A stretch of 64,000 bases of DNA from Solirubrobacterales bacterium (lineage in GTDB: Bacteria > Actinomycetota > Thermoleophilia > Solirubrobacterales > 70-9). The notes under the pieces were generated by a model that was given only the letters and a program-made list of their open reading frames with translations, was not told the DNA's origin and ran no database searches. How positions within the stretch are numbered: position 1 is the stretch's first letter; every line of letters starts with the position of its first letter. A program made the translations under genes and the position numbers. Positions 24,218 to 32,201 of this stretch are shown piece by piece. The stretch is taken from assembly GCA_025936755.1 (NCBI GenBank), contig JAICSS010000012.1, positions 1-64,000 of the forward strand. Direction: 5' to 3'.

Positions 24218-24223
24218 GGAGCG

Positions 24224-25798
24224 ATGGAGAGCGGGCGGGCCGGCTTCGAAGGGTCGGGAACGGAGGCGCTGCGGGAGCTGCGGGCAGCTCGGCGGCGCCA
24301 CTACGTCGAGGAACTGGACGTGATGGAGCTGCTCTACCGCGTCTACGTCGGCGCGATCTTCGGCGCGATCGGCCTCGGCGTCGTCGCCGGCGCCGTCGCC
24401 GAAGCCCCGGCGACCGCCGGCGCCGTCGAGTCGCTGCGGCTGCACGGGCCGGCGCTGCTCGGGGCGGGCGTCGCCGTCCTGGTTCTGGCCGGGCTCCGTG
24501 CCGGCGCCCGCGGCGGGCCGCTGGCGATCGAGGCCGCCGAGGTGCAGTACGTCCTGCTGGCCCCGATCGACCGGGGCGCCGCCCTGCGGCCGGCTGCGGT
24601 ACGACAGCTGCGGGCGGCGGCTCTCGTCGGCGCGGTCCTCGGGGCCGTCCTCGGCAACTTCGTATTCCGGCGCCTGCCCGGTTCGCCGGTCGAGTGGATC
24701 GGCTGCCTGGCGTTGTTCGGGGCCCTGGTCCCGGTCTCCGTCCTCGGGGCCGCGCTGCTCGCCAGCGGCCGCCGGCTGCAGCCGCGGGTCGCGAATGCCA
24801 CCGGCCTCCTGCTGCTCGTCTGGTCCGGTCTCGACGTCGCCTTTGGCTGGACCACCTCGCCCGGCACGGCGCTGGGGGAGCTGGCAACGCTGCCCTTCCA
24901 GCATGGGGCGCGGCTCTGGCTCGTGGTAGGCGGAGCGGTTTTCGCATTGGCGCTCGCCGCCGCCGGCCTGGGAGGGATCGGCGGCATCCTGCTCGAGGCG
25001 GCGCGGCGACGGGCCACCCTCGTGGCCGAGCTGCGCTTCTCCGCCGCCGTCCAGGATCTGCGCACGGTCGTCCTCCTGCGACGCCAGCTCGCCGCGGAGC
25101 GACCGCGGCGGCATCCCTGGCTGGCGCTGGCGCCGGGGCGCGGCTACCCCGTCTGGCGCCGCGACTGGCAGAGCTTCCTGCGCTGGCCGGCGGCCCGAAT
25201 CGCCCGTGTCCTGCTGATCGGCGTCGGCGCGGGGGCGCTGGCGGCGGGCGCCTGGGCCGGCGCCACGCTCGCCCTCTTCCTGCCCGGCTTGATGCTCTTC
25301 GTCGTCGCGCTCGACTTCGCCGAGCCCCTGGCCCAGGAGTCCGACCACCCCTCTCGACGCCAACTGCTGCCGCTCGCGCCGGGGTCGTTGATCCCGCGCC
25401 ATCTCGCCGCGTCCACGCTGGCGGTTGCAGTCGTCATCCTCGGCGGCTCGCTCGGCGCCGTCGCCGCCGGGGCGAACGCCGCGACCGCGCTCGGGCTGGG
25501 CGCCCTGCTCGCGCTTCCGCTCGCCCTCGTCCTCACCTGCTGCGCGGCCCTCAGCGCCACCGCCGATCCCTACGCGTACATGTTCAGTCCCCAGCTCGGC
25601 TACGCGGTGACTGCGGCGCCGCTCCTCGGCAGCTCGCTGATCGTCGCGGTGCCGCTGCTGGCCGAGCGGGAAGCCGGCCGTGGAGGCGGGGCGGCGGCCG
25701 CGGCCGGGGGAATCGTCTTCACCCTCGCCATCGTCGGCGGCGTGCTAGTAGCGGTCCTCTCCCAGCGCTTCCGCAAGCGGGATGCGGTGGCTGCATGA
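24224..25798 (+). CDS. ABC exporter membrane subunit
   Basis: 524 residues with roughly ten hydrophobic segments (first at about 45-66, last at about 495-515) and a long cytoplasmic loop near 275-315 rich in Arg (LRRQLAAERPRRHPW). No binding-protein or catalytic motif. The following ABC ATPase gene overlaps its stop (ATGA), which marks it as the permease of an ABC-2-like exporter. The substrate is unknown. The pair sits between the MoxR and VWA genes but on the opposite strand, fitting exactly between them. The start has GATAAT seven bases upstream and no Shine-Dalgarno sequence beyond AGGAG overlapping the spacer. Confidence 0.72.
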   Translation: MESGRAGFEGSGTEALRELRAARRRHYVEELDVMELLYRVYVGAIFGAIGLGVVAGAVAEAPATAGAVESLRLHGPALLGAGVAVLVLAGLRAGARGGPLAIEAAEVQYVLLAPIDRGAALRPAAVRQLRAAALVGAVLGAVLGNFVFRRLPGSPVEWIGCLALFGALVPVSVLGAALLASGRRLQPRVANATGLLLLVWSGLDVAFGWTTSPGTALGELATLPFQHGARLWLVVGGAVFALALAAAGLGGIGGILLEAARRRATLVAELRFSAAVQDLRTVVLLRRQLAAERPRRHPWLALAPGRGYPVWRRDWQSFLRWPAARIARVLLIGVGAGALAAGAWAGATLALFLPGLMLFVVALDFAEPLAQESDHPSRRQLLPLAPGSLIPRHLAASTLAVAVVILGGSLGAVAAGANAATALGLGALLALPLALVLTCCAALSATADPYAYMFSPQLGYAVTAAPLLGSSLIVAVPLLAEREAGRGGGAAAAAGGIVFTLAIVGGVLVAVLSQRFRKRDAVAA

Positions 25799-26493
25799 GC
25801 CCCCCGCGAGCGCTCCTGCGCGCCGAGGATCTCGGCCGCGAGTACGAGGGCTTCACCGCCCTCGACGGCCTCTCGCTCGAGCTGGCCGCGGCAGAGCTTC
25901 TCGGGCTTGTCGGCCCCAACGGCGCCGGCAAGACCACCTTCCTCAACCTCGCCGCCGGCCTGCTCGAACCGACCTCCGGGCGGATCGAGATCGGGGGGGC
26001 GGCCGCCGGCTCGGTCGAGGCCCGCCGCGCGCTCTCCTACCTTCCCGACACCCCCGTCTTCTACGAAGACCTGAGCGTCGCCGAGCACCTCGGCTACGTG
26101 GCCGGCCTGCACGGGGTGGATCGCCCCGGGCCGCGGATCGAGTCGCTGCTGGGCCGGCTCGGCCTGGCCGAGCGGAGCGACAGCCTGCCTGCCGAACTCA
26201 GCCACGGGATGCGCCAGAAGGCCTCGATCGCGCTTGCCTTCGTTCGCCCTTTCTCGGTGCTGCTCGCCGACGAGCCCTTCGACGGCCTCGACCCGCCCAG
26301 CCGTTCTGTCCTGTTCGACCTGCTGGCCGAGGCCCGCGCCGGGGGCGCCGCCGTGGTCGTCTCGACGCACCGCCCGGACGTGATCGCCGCCGCGAGCCGC
26401 TGTGTCGGCATCCGCGAAGGCGCCCTCGCCTACGATGGCCCTCCCGACGGGGAGGAGATCGCCGGCTTCTTCGACGCGGCGCTCTCCGGCTAG
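25795..26493 (+). CDS. ABC transporter ATP-binding protein
   Basis: 232 residues. Walker A GPNGAGKTT (about residues 40-48), Q-loop replaced by SYLPDTPVF, signature LSHGMRQK, Walker B VLLADEPFDGLD and H-loop STHRPD. LPDTPVFYEDLSV and LSHGMRQK mark the ABC-2/drug-export (CcmA-like) group. The signature has His where most have Gly (LSGGQ to LSHGM), as in several exporters. ATG 25795 overlaps the permease stop. The stop codon shares bases with the stop of the convergent MoxR gene (CTAG at 26490-26493). Confidence 0.9.
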   Translation: MSPPRALLRAEDLGREYEGFTALDGLSLELAAAELLGLVGPNGAGKTTFLNLAAGLLEPTSGRIEIGGAAAGSVEARRALSYLPDTPVFYEDLSVAEHLGYVAGLHGVDRPGPRIESLLGRLGLAERSDSLPAELSHGMRQKASIALAFVRPFSVLLADEPFDGLDPPSRSVLFDLLAEARAGGAAVVVSTHRPDVIAAASRCVGIREGALAYDGPPDGEEIAGFFDAALSG

Positions 26494-27374
26494 CCCGCGG
26501 CTGGGCTGGAGGGCTCGGCGAGCTTCACCCCGACCCGCTCGGCGACGAGGTCGATGTCGGTGCGGTGCTTGACGATGATCGACATCGACTGGGTGAAGGT
26601 CTCGCGGTCGATGTCCTCGGCGCCCAGCAGCAGCAGCGTCCGCGCCCAGTCGATCGACTCGGCGATCGAGGGCGGCTTCTTCAGGTCGAGGCCGCGGACC
26701 ATGCGGATCACCTCGACCAGCTTCCGCGCCAGCGTCTCGGAGATCTCCGGCGTGTGCAGGCGGACGATTTCCATCTCCCGCTCGAGCTCGGGGTAGTCGA
26801 GCCAGAGGTAGAGGCAGCGGCGCTTCAGCGCCTCGGTCAGCTCGCGCGAGTCGTTCGAGGTGAGGACGACGATCGGCATCGTCGTCGCCTCGATCCGCCC
26901 CAGCTCGGGGATCGTGATCTGGAAGTCGGAGAGCAGCTCGAGCAGCATCGCCTCGAACTCCTGGTCGGTCTTGTCGATCTCGTCGATCAGCAGGACGACG
27001 GGCTCGCGGCTGGCGATCGCCTGCATCAGCGGCCGCTCGAGCAGGAAGTCGGTGCTGAAGATGTCGTCCTGGACGTCTTCCCAGCCCGCCTCGCCGCCGG
27101 CCTGGATCCGCAGCAGCTGCTTGCGGTAGTTCCACTCGTACATCGCCTTCGCCTCGTCGAGGCCCTCGTAGCACTGCAGCCGCACCAGCTCGCGGCCGCT
27201 GGCGCGGGAGAGCGCCTTCGCCAGCTCGGTCTTGCCGACGCCGGCCGGGCCCTCGACGAGGACCGGCTTGCCGAGCTTCTGGGCGAGGAAGGAGACGAGC
27301 GCGGCCGGCTCGTCGGCGAGGTAGCCGACCGCGGCCAGGGACTGCTTCACCTCTGCGACGGAGCCTTCGGCCAT
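26490..27374 (-). CDS. MoxR-family AAA+ ATPase
   Basis: 294 residues. Walker A GPAGVGKT at 42-49, Walker B VVLLIDEID at 126-134, a sensor-1 Asn in VVLTSNDSREL and the MoxR helix-2 insert region around WEDVQDDIFSTDFLLERPL. MoxR ATPases act as chaperones that mature metalloenzymes or envelope complexes, together with VWA proteins such as the one at 22792-24204. The start has TATCAT seven bases upstream and no Shine-Dalgarno sequence. It is divergent from a small membrane gene with a shared promoter core. If MoxR and the VWA gene were once adjacent, the ABC exporter pair was inserted between them. Confidence 0.9.
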   Translation of the reverse strand: MAEGSVAEVKQSLAAVGYLADEPAALVSFLAQKLGKPVLVEGPAGVGKTELAKALSRASGRELVRLQCYEGLDEAKAMYEWNYRKQLLRIQAGGEAGWEDVQDDIFSTDFLLERPLMQAIASREPVVLLIDEIDKTDQEFEAMLLELLSDFQITIPELGRIEATTMPIVVLTSNDSRELTEALKRRCLYLWLDYPELEREMEIVRLHTPEISETLARKLVEVIRMVRGLDLKKPPSIAESIDWARTLLLLGAEDIDRETFTQSMSIIVKHRTDIDLVAERVGVKLAEPSSPAAG

Positions 27375-27381
27375 GCCGGCG

Positions 27382-27389
27382 ATGATAAT
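27382..27389. promoter_or_regulatory. overlapping -10 elements for divergent MoxR and small membrane gene
   Basis: TATCAT (27387-27382, minus) ends seven bases before ATG 27374, and GATAAT (27384-27389, plus) ends eight bases before GTG 27398. The two share four base pairs. This repeats the arrangement at 24211-24217. Confidence 0.5.
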
Positions 27390-27397
27390 CCCGCCCG

Positions 27398-27637
27398 GTG
27401 CTCGACCTTCTGCCGCCCCTGGCTTTCCTCCCGCACAGCCCCGCGCCCTACATCGCGCTGATGCTGGCGGGGTTCGCGATCGGGATCCTCGGCCACCTCG
27501 CCCGCGCCCGCTGGCTGGTCGCCGCCGGCGTCATCCTGATCTTCCTCGGGGCCCTGCTGTTCCCCCTGCTCGCCAACGTCACCAGCGAAGACCGCCCGCC
27601 GCCGATCGAAGAATCCCGCGGGGATAGCGGCGAATAG
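27398..27637 (+). CDS. small two-helix membrane protein
   Basis: 79 residues from GTG 27398. Two hydrophobic segments (about 17-33 and 38-57) joined by a short basic turn (LARARW), then an acidic, Pro-rich tail. No family recognised. The start is supported by GATAAT eight bases upstream. The next gene, PPK2, begins 19 bases after the stop with its own -10 motif. Confidence 0.55.
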   Translation: MLDLLPPLAFLPHSPAPYIALMLAGFAIGILGHLARARWLVAAGVILIFLGALLFPLLANVTSEDRPPPIEESRGDSGE

Positions 27638-27644
27638 AGCCGGG

Positions 27645-27650
27645 TAGGTT
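27645..27650 (+). promoter_or_regulatory. -10 element for leaderless PPK2 transcript
   Basis: TAGGTT ends six bases before ATG 27657. No ribosome binding site lies between. Confidence 0.45.
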
Positions 27651-27656
27651 CGATCC

Positions 27657-28418
27657 ATGGGCCGTCTCGGCGAAGTCGACCTCACCCGGGACCTGGACAG
27701 GCAGCAGGCGCAGGAGAGGCTGAACCGCGAGGGGGAGCGGCTGGCGCAGCTGCGGCTGACCCTCGGCGGCCTGATCGGGGAGTGCCGGGCCGGGCCGCCG
27801 CTGCTCGTCGTCTTCGAGGGCTGGGACGCCTCCGGCAAGGGAGGGGCGATCAAGCGCCTGGTCGCGCCGCTCGACCCCCGCCACGTCCGCGTCGCCCGGT
27901 TCGCGGCTCCCACTCCCGACGAGAAGCGCCATCACTTCCTCGGCCGCTTCTGGCCGGCGCTGCCGGGCTGGGGCGGGATGACCGTCTTCGACCGCTCCTG
28001 GTACGGCCGGGTGCTGGTCGAGCGGGTCGAGGGCTTCGCCACCGAGCAGCAGTGGAGCCGCGCCTACCGGGAGATCGACGACTTCGAGCGCACGCTCGCC
28101 GACGAGGGCGCGATCATCGTCAAGCTCTGGCTCCACATCTCGTCCGAGGAGCAGCTGAAGCGGTTCGAAGCCCGCGCCGCGGACCCGCTGAAATCGTGGA
28201 AGCTGACCGACGAGGACTGGCGCAACCGCGAGCGGCGGCCGCGGTACGAGGAGGCGGTGGAGGAGATGCTGGAGCGGACCGACCGCGAGAACGCGCCCTG
28301 GCGGGTGATCGCGGCGGAGTCGAAGCGGTTCGCCCGGGTCGAGGTGATCCGCGTCGTCAACGAGGAAATCGAGCGGGGAATGAGGCGCGCGGGGCAGGAA
28401 CCGCCGCCCCCGCCCTAA
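27657..28418 (+). CDS. polyphosphate kinase 2 family protein
   Basis: 253 residues. Walker A-like GWDASGKGG (55-63), Walker B FDRSWYGR (111-118) and the lid/substrate segment with LKRFEARAADPLKSWKLTDEDW are diagnostic of PPK2, which transfers phosphate between polyphosphate and nucleotides. The single domain and the spacing fit class I or III; which nucleotide it uses cannot be told by eye. Start by ATG with TAGGTT six bases upstream. The neighbours downstream are a lipoprotein and two Ca2+/cation antiporters, which could link polyphosphate and calcium storage, though that is speculative. Confidence 0.9.
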   Translation: MGRLGEVDLTRDLDRQQAQERLNREGERLAQLRLTLGGLIGECRAGPPLLVVFEGWDASGKGGAIKRLVAPLDPRHVRVARFAAPTPDEKRHHFLGRFWPALPGWGGMTVFDRSWYGRVLVERVEGFATEQQWSRAYREIDDFERTLADEGAIIVKLWLHISSEEQLKRFEARAADPLKSWKLTDEDWRNRERRPRYEEAVEEMLERTDRENAPWRVIAAESKRFARVEVIRVVNEEIERGMRRAGQEPPPPP

Positions 28419-28462
28419 ACTCCCGCTCCGGTCCTGTCTTCGAGCACGAGGAGTCACATCTC

Positions 28463-29572
28463 TTGACCCGTTTCCGAATTCTTGCGCTGTTCGCTGTCCT
28501 GACCGCGGTCGCGGCCGTCTTCGCCGCCTGCGGGAGCAGCAGCGACAGCACTGGCAGCAGCGGCGAAGACCCGCAGAAGGTCCTCGAAAACGCCAGCCTC
28601 GAAGGCGTCAAGAGCGGCGAATTCGAGCTGGCGCTGAACGTCACCGCCGAAGGCGACGAAGGCGGCGACGTCGAAGTCGACCTCTCCGGACCGTTCGAAG
28701 CCGGCGCCAAAGGCGAACTGCCCCAGGTCGAACTGAGCGCCGAAGCGAGCGGCTCGGCCGGCGGCGAAGACCTCGACTTCGAAGGCGGCCTGACGCTCCT
28801 CACCGACCACGGCTTCGTCGAATACGAAGGCGAAGCCTACGAAGTCGACCCGACCACCTTCGGCTTCCTCAAGTCGGCGCTGGAACAGGCGCAGCAGCAG
28901 GAAGGCGAAGCGGACGTCACCGCCTGTCAGAAGGCGGCGGAAGGGATCAAGTTCAGCCAGTTCGCCGAGGAACTCGTCAACGAAGGCGGCGCCGACGTCG
29001 ACGGCGCCTCGACGACCAAGATCAGCGGCGACCTCAACCCCGGCGGCGCCGTCGACGCGCTGATCCAGCTGACCGAAGACCCGGCCTGCAGCTCCCAGCT
29101 CGAAGCCGCCGGGCCGCTGCCGATCGGCGAACTCGAAGAAGCCAAGGGCGAACTCTCGAAGGCGATCAAGAACGCGCACGTCGAGCTCTACGTCGGCGAC
29201 GACGACATCGTCCGCAAGATGGCGCTGGAACTGACGATCCAGCCGCCGGAAGCGAGCGACGAAAAGGTCGAACTGGAAATGGAACTGACGCTGTCCGGCG
29301 TGAACGAAGAACAGAGCTTCTCCGAACCCTCCGACGCGAAGCCGCTGGAAGGGCTGTTCAAAAAGCTCAAGATCAACCCGCTCGAACTGCTGAAAGGCAC
29401 CGAAGAGGGACTCGGCGGCCTGCTCGAAGGCCTGAGCGGCGGCCTCTCGGGTGGATCCTCCGGCGGGTCCTCTGCGGGCGGGTCGGCGGCGAAGGCGAAG
29501 GAATACGCGCAGTGCCTGCAGGAAGTCCAGACCTCGGCCGACCTGCAGAAGTGCGCCGACCTCCGCAAGTAG
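28463..29572 (+). CDS. exported lipoprotein, LppX/LprG-like
   Basis: 369 residues from TTG 28463, with GAGGAG nine bases upstream. A signal peptide (TRFRILALFAVLTAVAAV) ends in the lipobox FAAC at about residues 20-23, so the protein is a lipoprotein on the outer face of the membrane. The body is acidic and beta-rich (VKSGEFELALNVTAEG; VEVDLSGPFEAG; GLTLLTDHGFVEYEGEAYEV), like LolA/LppX/LprG folds that carry lipids. A Gly/Ser-rich linker precedes a small C-terminal segment with two Cys (YAQCLQEV...KCADL) that could form a disulfide. Glutamate is coded almost only by GAA in its first 110 residues, unlike most neighbours. Cargo unknown. Confidence 0.65.
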   Translation: MTRFRILALFAVLTAVAAVFAACGSSSDSTGSSGEDPQKVLENASLEGVKSGEFELALNVTAEGDEGGDVEVDLSGPFEAGAKGELPQVELSAEASGSAGGEDLDFEGGLTLLTDHGFVEYEGEAYEVDPTTFGFLKSALEQAQQQEGEADVTACQKAAEGIKFSQFAEELVNEGGADVDGASTTKISGDLNPGGAVDALIQLTEDPACSSQLEAAGPLPIGELEEAKGELSKAIKNAHVELYVGDDDIVRKMALELTIQPPEASDEKVELEMELTLSGVNEEQSFSEPSDAKPLEGLFKKLKINPLELLKGTEEGLGGLLEGLSGGLSGGSSGGSSAGGSAAKAKEYAQCLQEVQTSADLQKCADLRK

Positions 29573-29627
29573 CAACCAGGTGAACCAGGGAGGGCCTCGC
29601 CTCGACGCGTCCTTTTTGAGGACGCCG

Positions 29628-30704
29628 ATGGGCTGGCCCTACCTGCTGACGCCGCTGATCCCGGTCGCGGTCGTCCTCGAGCTGGCGCACGCCCCGGCGA
29701 CGGTCGTCTTCGCCGCCTCGGCGCTGGGGATCATCCCCACCGCGGCGCTGATGGGGCGCGCGACCGAGGAGCTGGCGGCGCGCTCGGGGCCGGGGATCGG
29801 CGGCCTCCTCAACGTCACCTTCGGCAACGCGCCGGAGCTGATCATCGCCCTCTTCGCCCTCGCCCAGGGTCTGCAGGAGGTGGTCAAGGCCTCGATCGTC
29901 GGCTCGATCGTCGGCAACATGCTGCTCGTCCTCGGGGCGGCGATGCTGGCCGGCGGCATCGGGCGCGAAAAACAGCGCTTCAGCCGCACCAGCGCCAGCA
30001 TCCAGACGACGATGCTGATGCTGGCCGGGGCGGCGCTGATCATGCCGGCGATCTTCGAGCTGGTCGAGGGCAAGGGCCTGCCCGATCCCGGCGCCGAAGC
30101 GATCCACTACGGCGGCACGGTCGAGCAGCTCTCGCTGGCGGTCGCGATCGTCCTCATCGCCACCTACGTGGCCGGGCTCTTCTTCTCCCTGAAGACCCAC
30201 CGCGACCTCTTCAACCCCGAGTACGAGGAGGAAGACACCTGGGGCTGGTCGACCCGCACCTCGGTGATCGCGCTGGCGATCGCCGGCGTCCTCGTCGGGG
30301 TGATGTCCGAGGTGCTGGTCGGCTCGATCACCGAGGCCTCGGAATCGGTCGGCCTCTCCGAGTTCTTCATCGGCGTCATCGTCGTCGCGATCGTCGGCAA
30401 CGCCGCCGAGCACTGGGTCGCGGTCCTCGTCGCGATGAAAGACAAGATGGACCTCGCGGTCAACATCGCGATCGGCTCCAGCGCCCAGATCGCCCTCTTC
30501 GTCGCGCCGGTGCTGGTGATCGCCTCCTTCTTCATCGGCCCCTATCCGCTGGCGCTGGTCTTCAACGGCTTCGAGCTGGGGGCGATCCTGCTGGCGATCC
30601 TGGTCGGCAACCACGTCACCGCCGACGGCGAGTCGACCTGGTTCGAGGGAGCACAGCTCCTGGCCGTCTACTTCGTCTTCGGCCTCGCCTTCTATTTCGC
30701 CTAA
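29628..30704 (+). CDS. calcium/proton exchanger (CAX family)
   Basis: 358 residues, about 11 helices. The two alpha repeats of the cation/Ca2+ exchanger superfamily are clear: NVTFGNAPELIIALFAL and GNAAEHWVAVLVAMKDK, the acidic residues of which bind Ca2+. LPDPGAEAIHYGG and an acidic loop (YEEEDTWG) lie in the middle linker, as in CAX. The enzyme would export Ca2+ in exchange for protons. ATG 29628 with GAGG six to seven bases upstream was chosen; an in-frame GTG at 29580 would add 16 residues. A second antiporter of a different branch follows directly. Confidence 0.88.
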   Translation: MGWPYLLTPLIPVAVVLELAHAPATVVFAASALGIIPTAALMGRATEELAARSGPGIGGLLNVTFGNAPELIIALFALAQGLQEVVKASIVGSIVGNMLLVLGAAMLAGGIGREKQRFSRTSASIQTTMLMLAGAALIMPAIFELVEGKGLPDPGAEAIHYGGTVEQLSLAVAIVLIATYVAGLFFSLKTHRDLFNPEYEEEDTWGWSTRTSVIALAIAGVLVGVMSEVLVGSITEASESVGLSEFFIGVIVVAIVGNAAEHWVAVLVAMKDKMDLAVNIAIGSSAQIALFVAPVLVIASFFIGPYPLALVFNGFELGAILLAILVGNHVTADGESTWFEGAQLLAVYFVFGLAFYFA

Positions 30705-30714
30705 CCACGCTCAG

Positions 30715-30720
30715 TAGGCT
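30715..30720 (+). promoter_or_regulatory. -10 element for leaderless antiporter transcript
   Basis: TAGGCT ends six bases before ATG 30727; no Shine-Dalgarno sequence lies between. Confidence 0.45.
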
Positions 30721-30726
30721 CGGCGG

Positions 30727-31728
30727 ATGGAAGTCCTGCTCCTGCTCGTCAGCTTCGCGATCGTCCTCACGGGCGCGCTGATCTTCACCAACGCGGTGGA
30801 GTGGATCGGCCACCGGCTCGAGGTCGGGGTGGGGGCGGTGGGGAGCATTCTCGCCGCGGTCGGGACGGCGATGCCGGAGACGCTGATCGCGATCGTCGCC
30901 CTGGTCGACGCCAACGAGCGCTCCGAAGGCGTCGCGATCGGCGCGATCGTCGGCGCCCCCTTCCTGCTCGGCACCCTGGCGATGGGGCTGGTCGGGCTCT
31001 TCGCCTACCTCTACCGCGACAAACGCGACCAGGGCCTGGAGCTGAACGTCCACCGGCCGACGCTCGAGCGCGACCTGCTCTTCTTCCTCTCGCTGTTCGC
31101 CCTCGGCGGCATGCTCGCCTGGGGACCTCCGGCGGAGGTGCGGATCCCGGTCGGCATCGCCTTCCTCGCCGCCTACGTCCTCTACATCCGCCTGACCCTG
31201 AAGGGCGGGGGGGACGTGCAGAGCGAGGAGTCGCTCAACCCGCTGATCTTCGAGCGCCGGCCCGAGCGGCGGGAAGAGCCCGCCCTGGCCCTCTGCGTGA
31301 TCCAGCTCCTGGTCGGCCTCGGGGCGATGGTCGGCGGCGCCCACCTCTTCGTCGAGGAGCTCCTCCACATCGCCGAGAGCATCGGGGTCGAGCCCCTCAT
31401 CCTGGCGCTGATCCTGGCGCCGCTGGCGACCGAGCTGCCGGAGAAGGTGAACAGCTTCTTCTGGGTGCGGGAAGGCAAGGACGCCCTGGCGTTGGGCAAC
31501 ATCAGCGGCGCCATGGTCTTCCAGTCGACGATCCCGGTCGGGATCGGCCTGATCTTCACCGAATGGGACCTCAGCTGGACCGCGATCCTCTCGATCGCCC
31601 TCGGCCTCGCCGGCGGCCTCCTCGCCTACGAGAGCCTGCACCGGGCGCGGCGGTTCAAGCTGCCCGCCGTGATCGGCTGGTTCGCGCTCTACGGCGCGTT
31701 CCTCGCAACCGTTGTCGCCAGCGCCTGA
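30727..31728 (+). CDS. sodium/calcium exchanger family (YrbG-like) antiporter
   Basis: 333 residues, about ten helices. The alpha-1 repeat is GTAMPETLIAIVALVDAN and alpha-2 is ATELPEKVNSFFWVREGKDALALGNISGAMVFQSTIPVG, matching the YrbG branch of the CaCA superfamily. Pro-Glu in each repeat is the ion-binding pair. A cytoplasmic loop at about 165-190 is Arg/Glu-rich. Different from the CAX-type gene just upstream in sequence and repeat motifs, so the tandem is not a recent duplication. Ion specificity is not readable by eye. It has its own -10 motif and abuts the peroxiredoxin gene end to end (stop 31728, stop 31729). Confidence 0.85.
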   Translation: MEVLLLLVSFAIVLTGALIFTNAVEWIGHRLEVGVGAVGSILAAVGTAMPETLIAIVALVDANERSEGVAIGAIVGAPFLLGTLAMGLVGLFAYLYRDKRDQGLELNVHRPTLERDLLFFLSLFALGGMLAWGPPAEVRIPVGIAFLAAYVLYIRLTLKGGGDVQSEESLNPLIFERRPERREEPALALCVIQLLVGLGAMVGGAHLFVEELLHIAESIGVEPLILALILAPLATELPEKVNSFFWVREGKDALALGNISGAMVFQSTIPVGIGLIFTEWDLSWTAILSIALGLAGGLLAYESLHRARRFKLPAVIGWFALYGAFLATVVASA

Positions 31729-32199
31729 TCAGGCGGCGGCGAGCTCGGCGAGCGCCTTCAGGACCAGCTCGTCGTGCTTTTTCGGCTGGACTTTCGGAAA
31801 GACCCTGGCGATCTTGCCCTTCGGGTCGATGATGAAGGTGGCGCGGGCGACGCCCATGTACTTGCGCCCGTACATCGACTTCTCGACCCAGGCGCCGTAC
31901 TTCTCCGCCACCGCGTGGTCGGCGTCGGCGAGCAGGGTGAAGTCGAGGCCGTATTTGCCGGCGAATCCGTCGACGTCCTTCACCTCGTCGGGCGAGACCC
32001 CGATCACCCGCGCCCCGGCGGCCTCGTAGTCGGCGCGGCGGTCGCGGACCCCGCAGGCCTGGGTGGTGCAGCCGGAGGTATCGGCCTTCGGGTAGAAGTA
32101 GAGGACGACGGTCTGTCCCCGCAGATCGGAGAGCTTCACCTTCTCGCCGTTCTGGTCGGGCAGGGTGAAGCTCGGTGCTTTGTCCCCCTCGGCGAGCAT
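31729..32199 (-). CDS. bcp: atypical 2-Cys peroxiredoxin (BCP/PrxQ type)
   Basis: 156 residues, the normal BCP length. FYPKADTSGCTTQACGVRD carries the peroxidatic Cys44 and, five residues on, the resolving Cys49, the spacing of the intramolecular-disulfide BCP/PrxQ class. GVSPDEVKDVDGFAGKYGLDFTLLAD and RATFIIDPKG are further family marks. It reduces hydroperoxides with thioredoxin as electron donor. ATG 32199 has a GGAGGGG ribosome binding site. Upstream gene ends two bases before its start, so the three minus-strand genes from 33013 down form an operon. Confidence 0.94.
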   Translation of the reverse strand: MLAEGDKAPSFTLPDQNGEKVKLSDLRGQTVVLYFYPKADTSGCTTQACGVRDRRADYEAAGARVIGVSPDEVKDVDGFAGKYGLDFTLLADADHAVAEKYGAWVEKSMYGRKYMGVARATFIIDPKGKIARVFPKVQPKKHDELVLKALAELAAA

Positions 32200-32201
32200 C
32201 G

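Noticed and set aside
27640-27660. tRNA T-loop-like GGTTCGATCC
   Set aside because: No acceptor or T-stem pairing around it; it is the -10/start region of the PPK2 gene.
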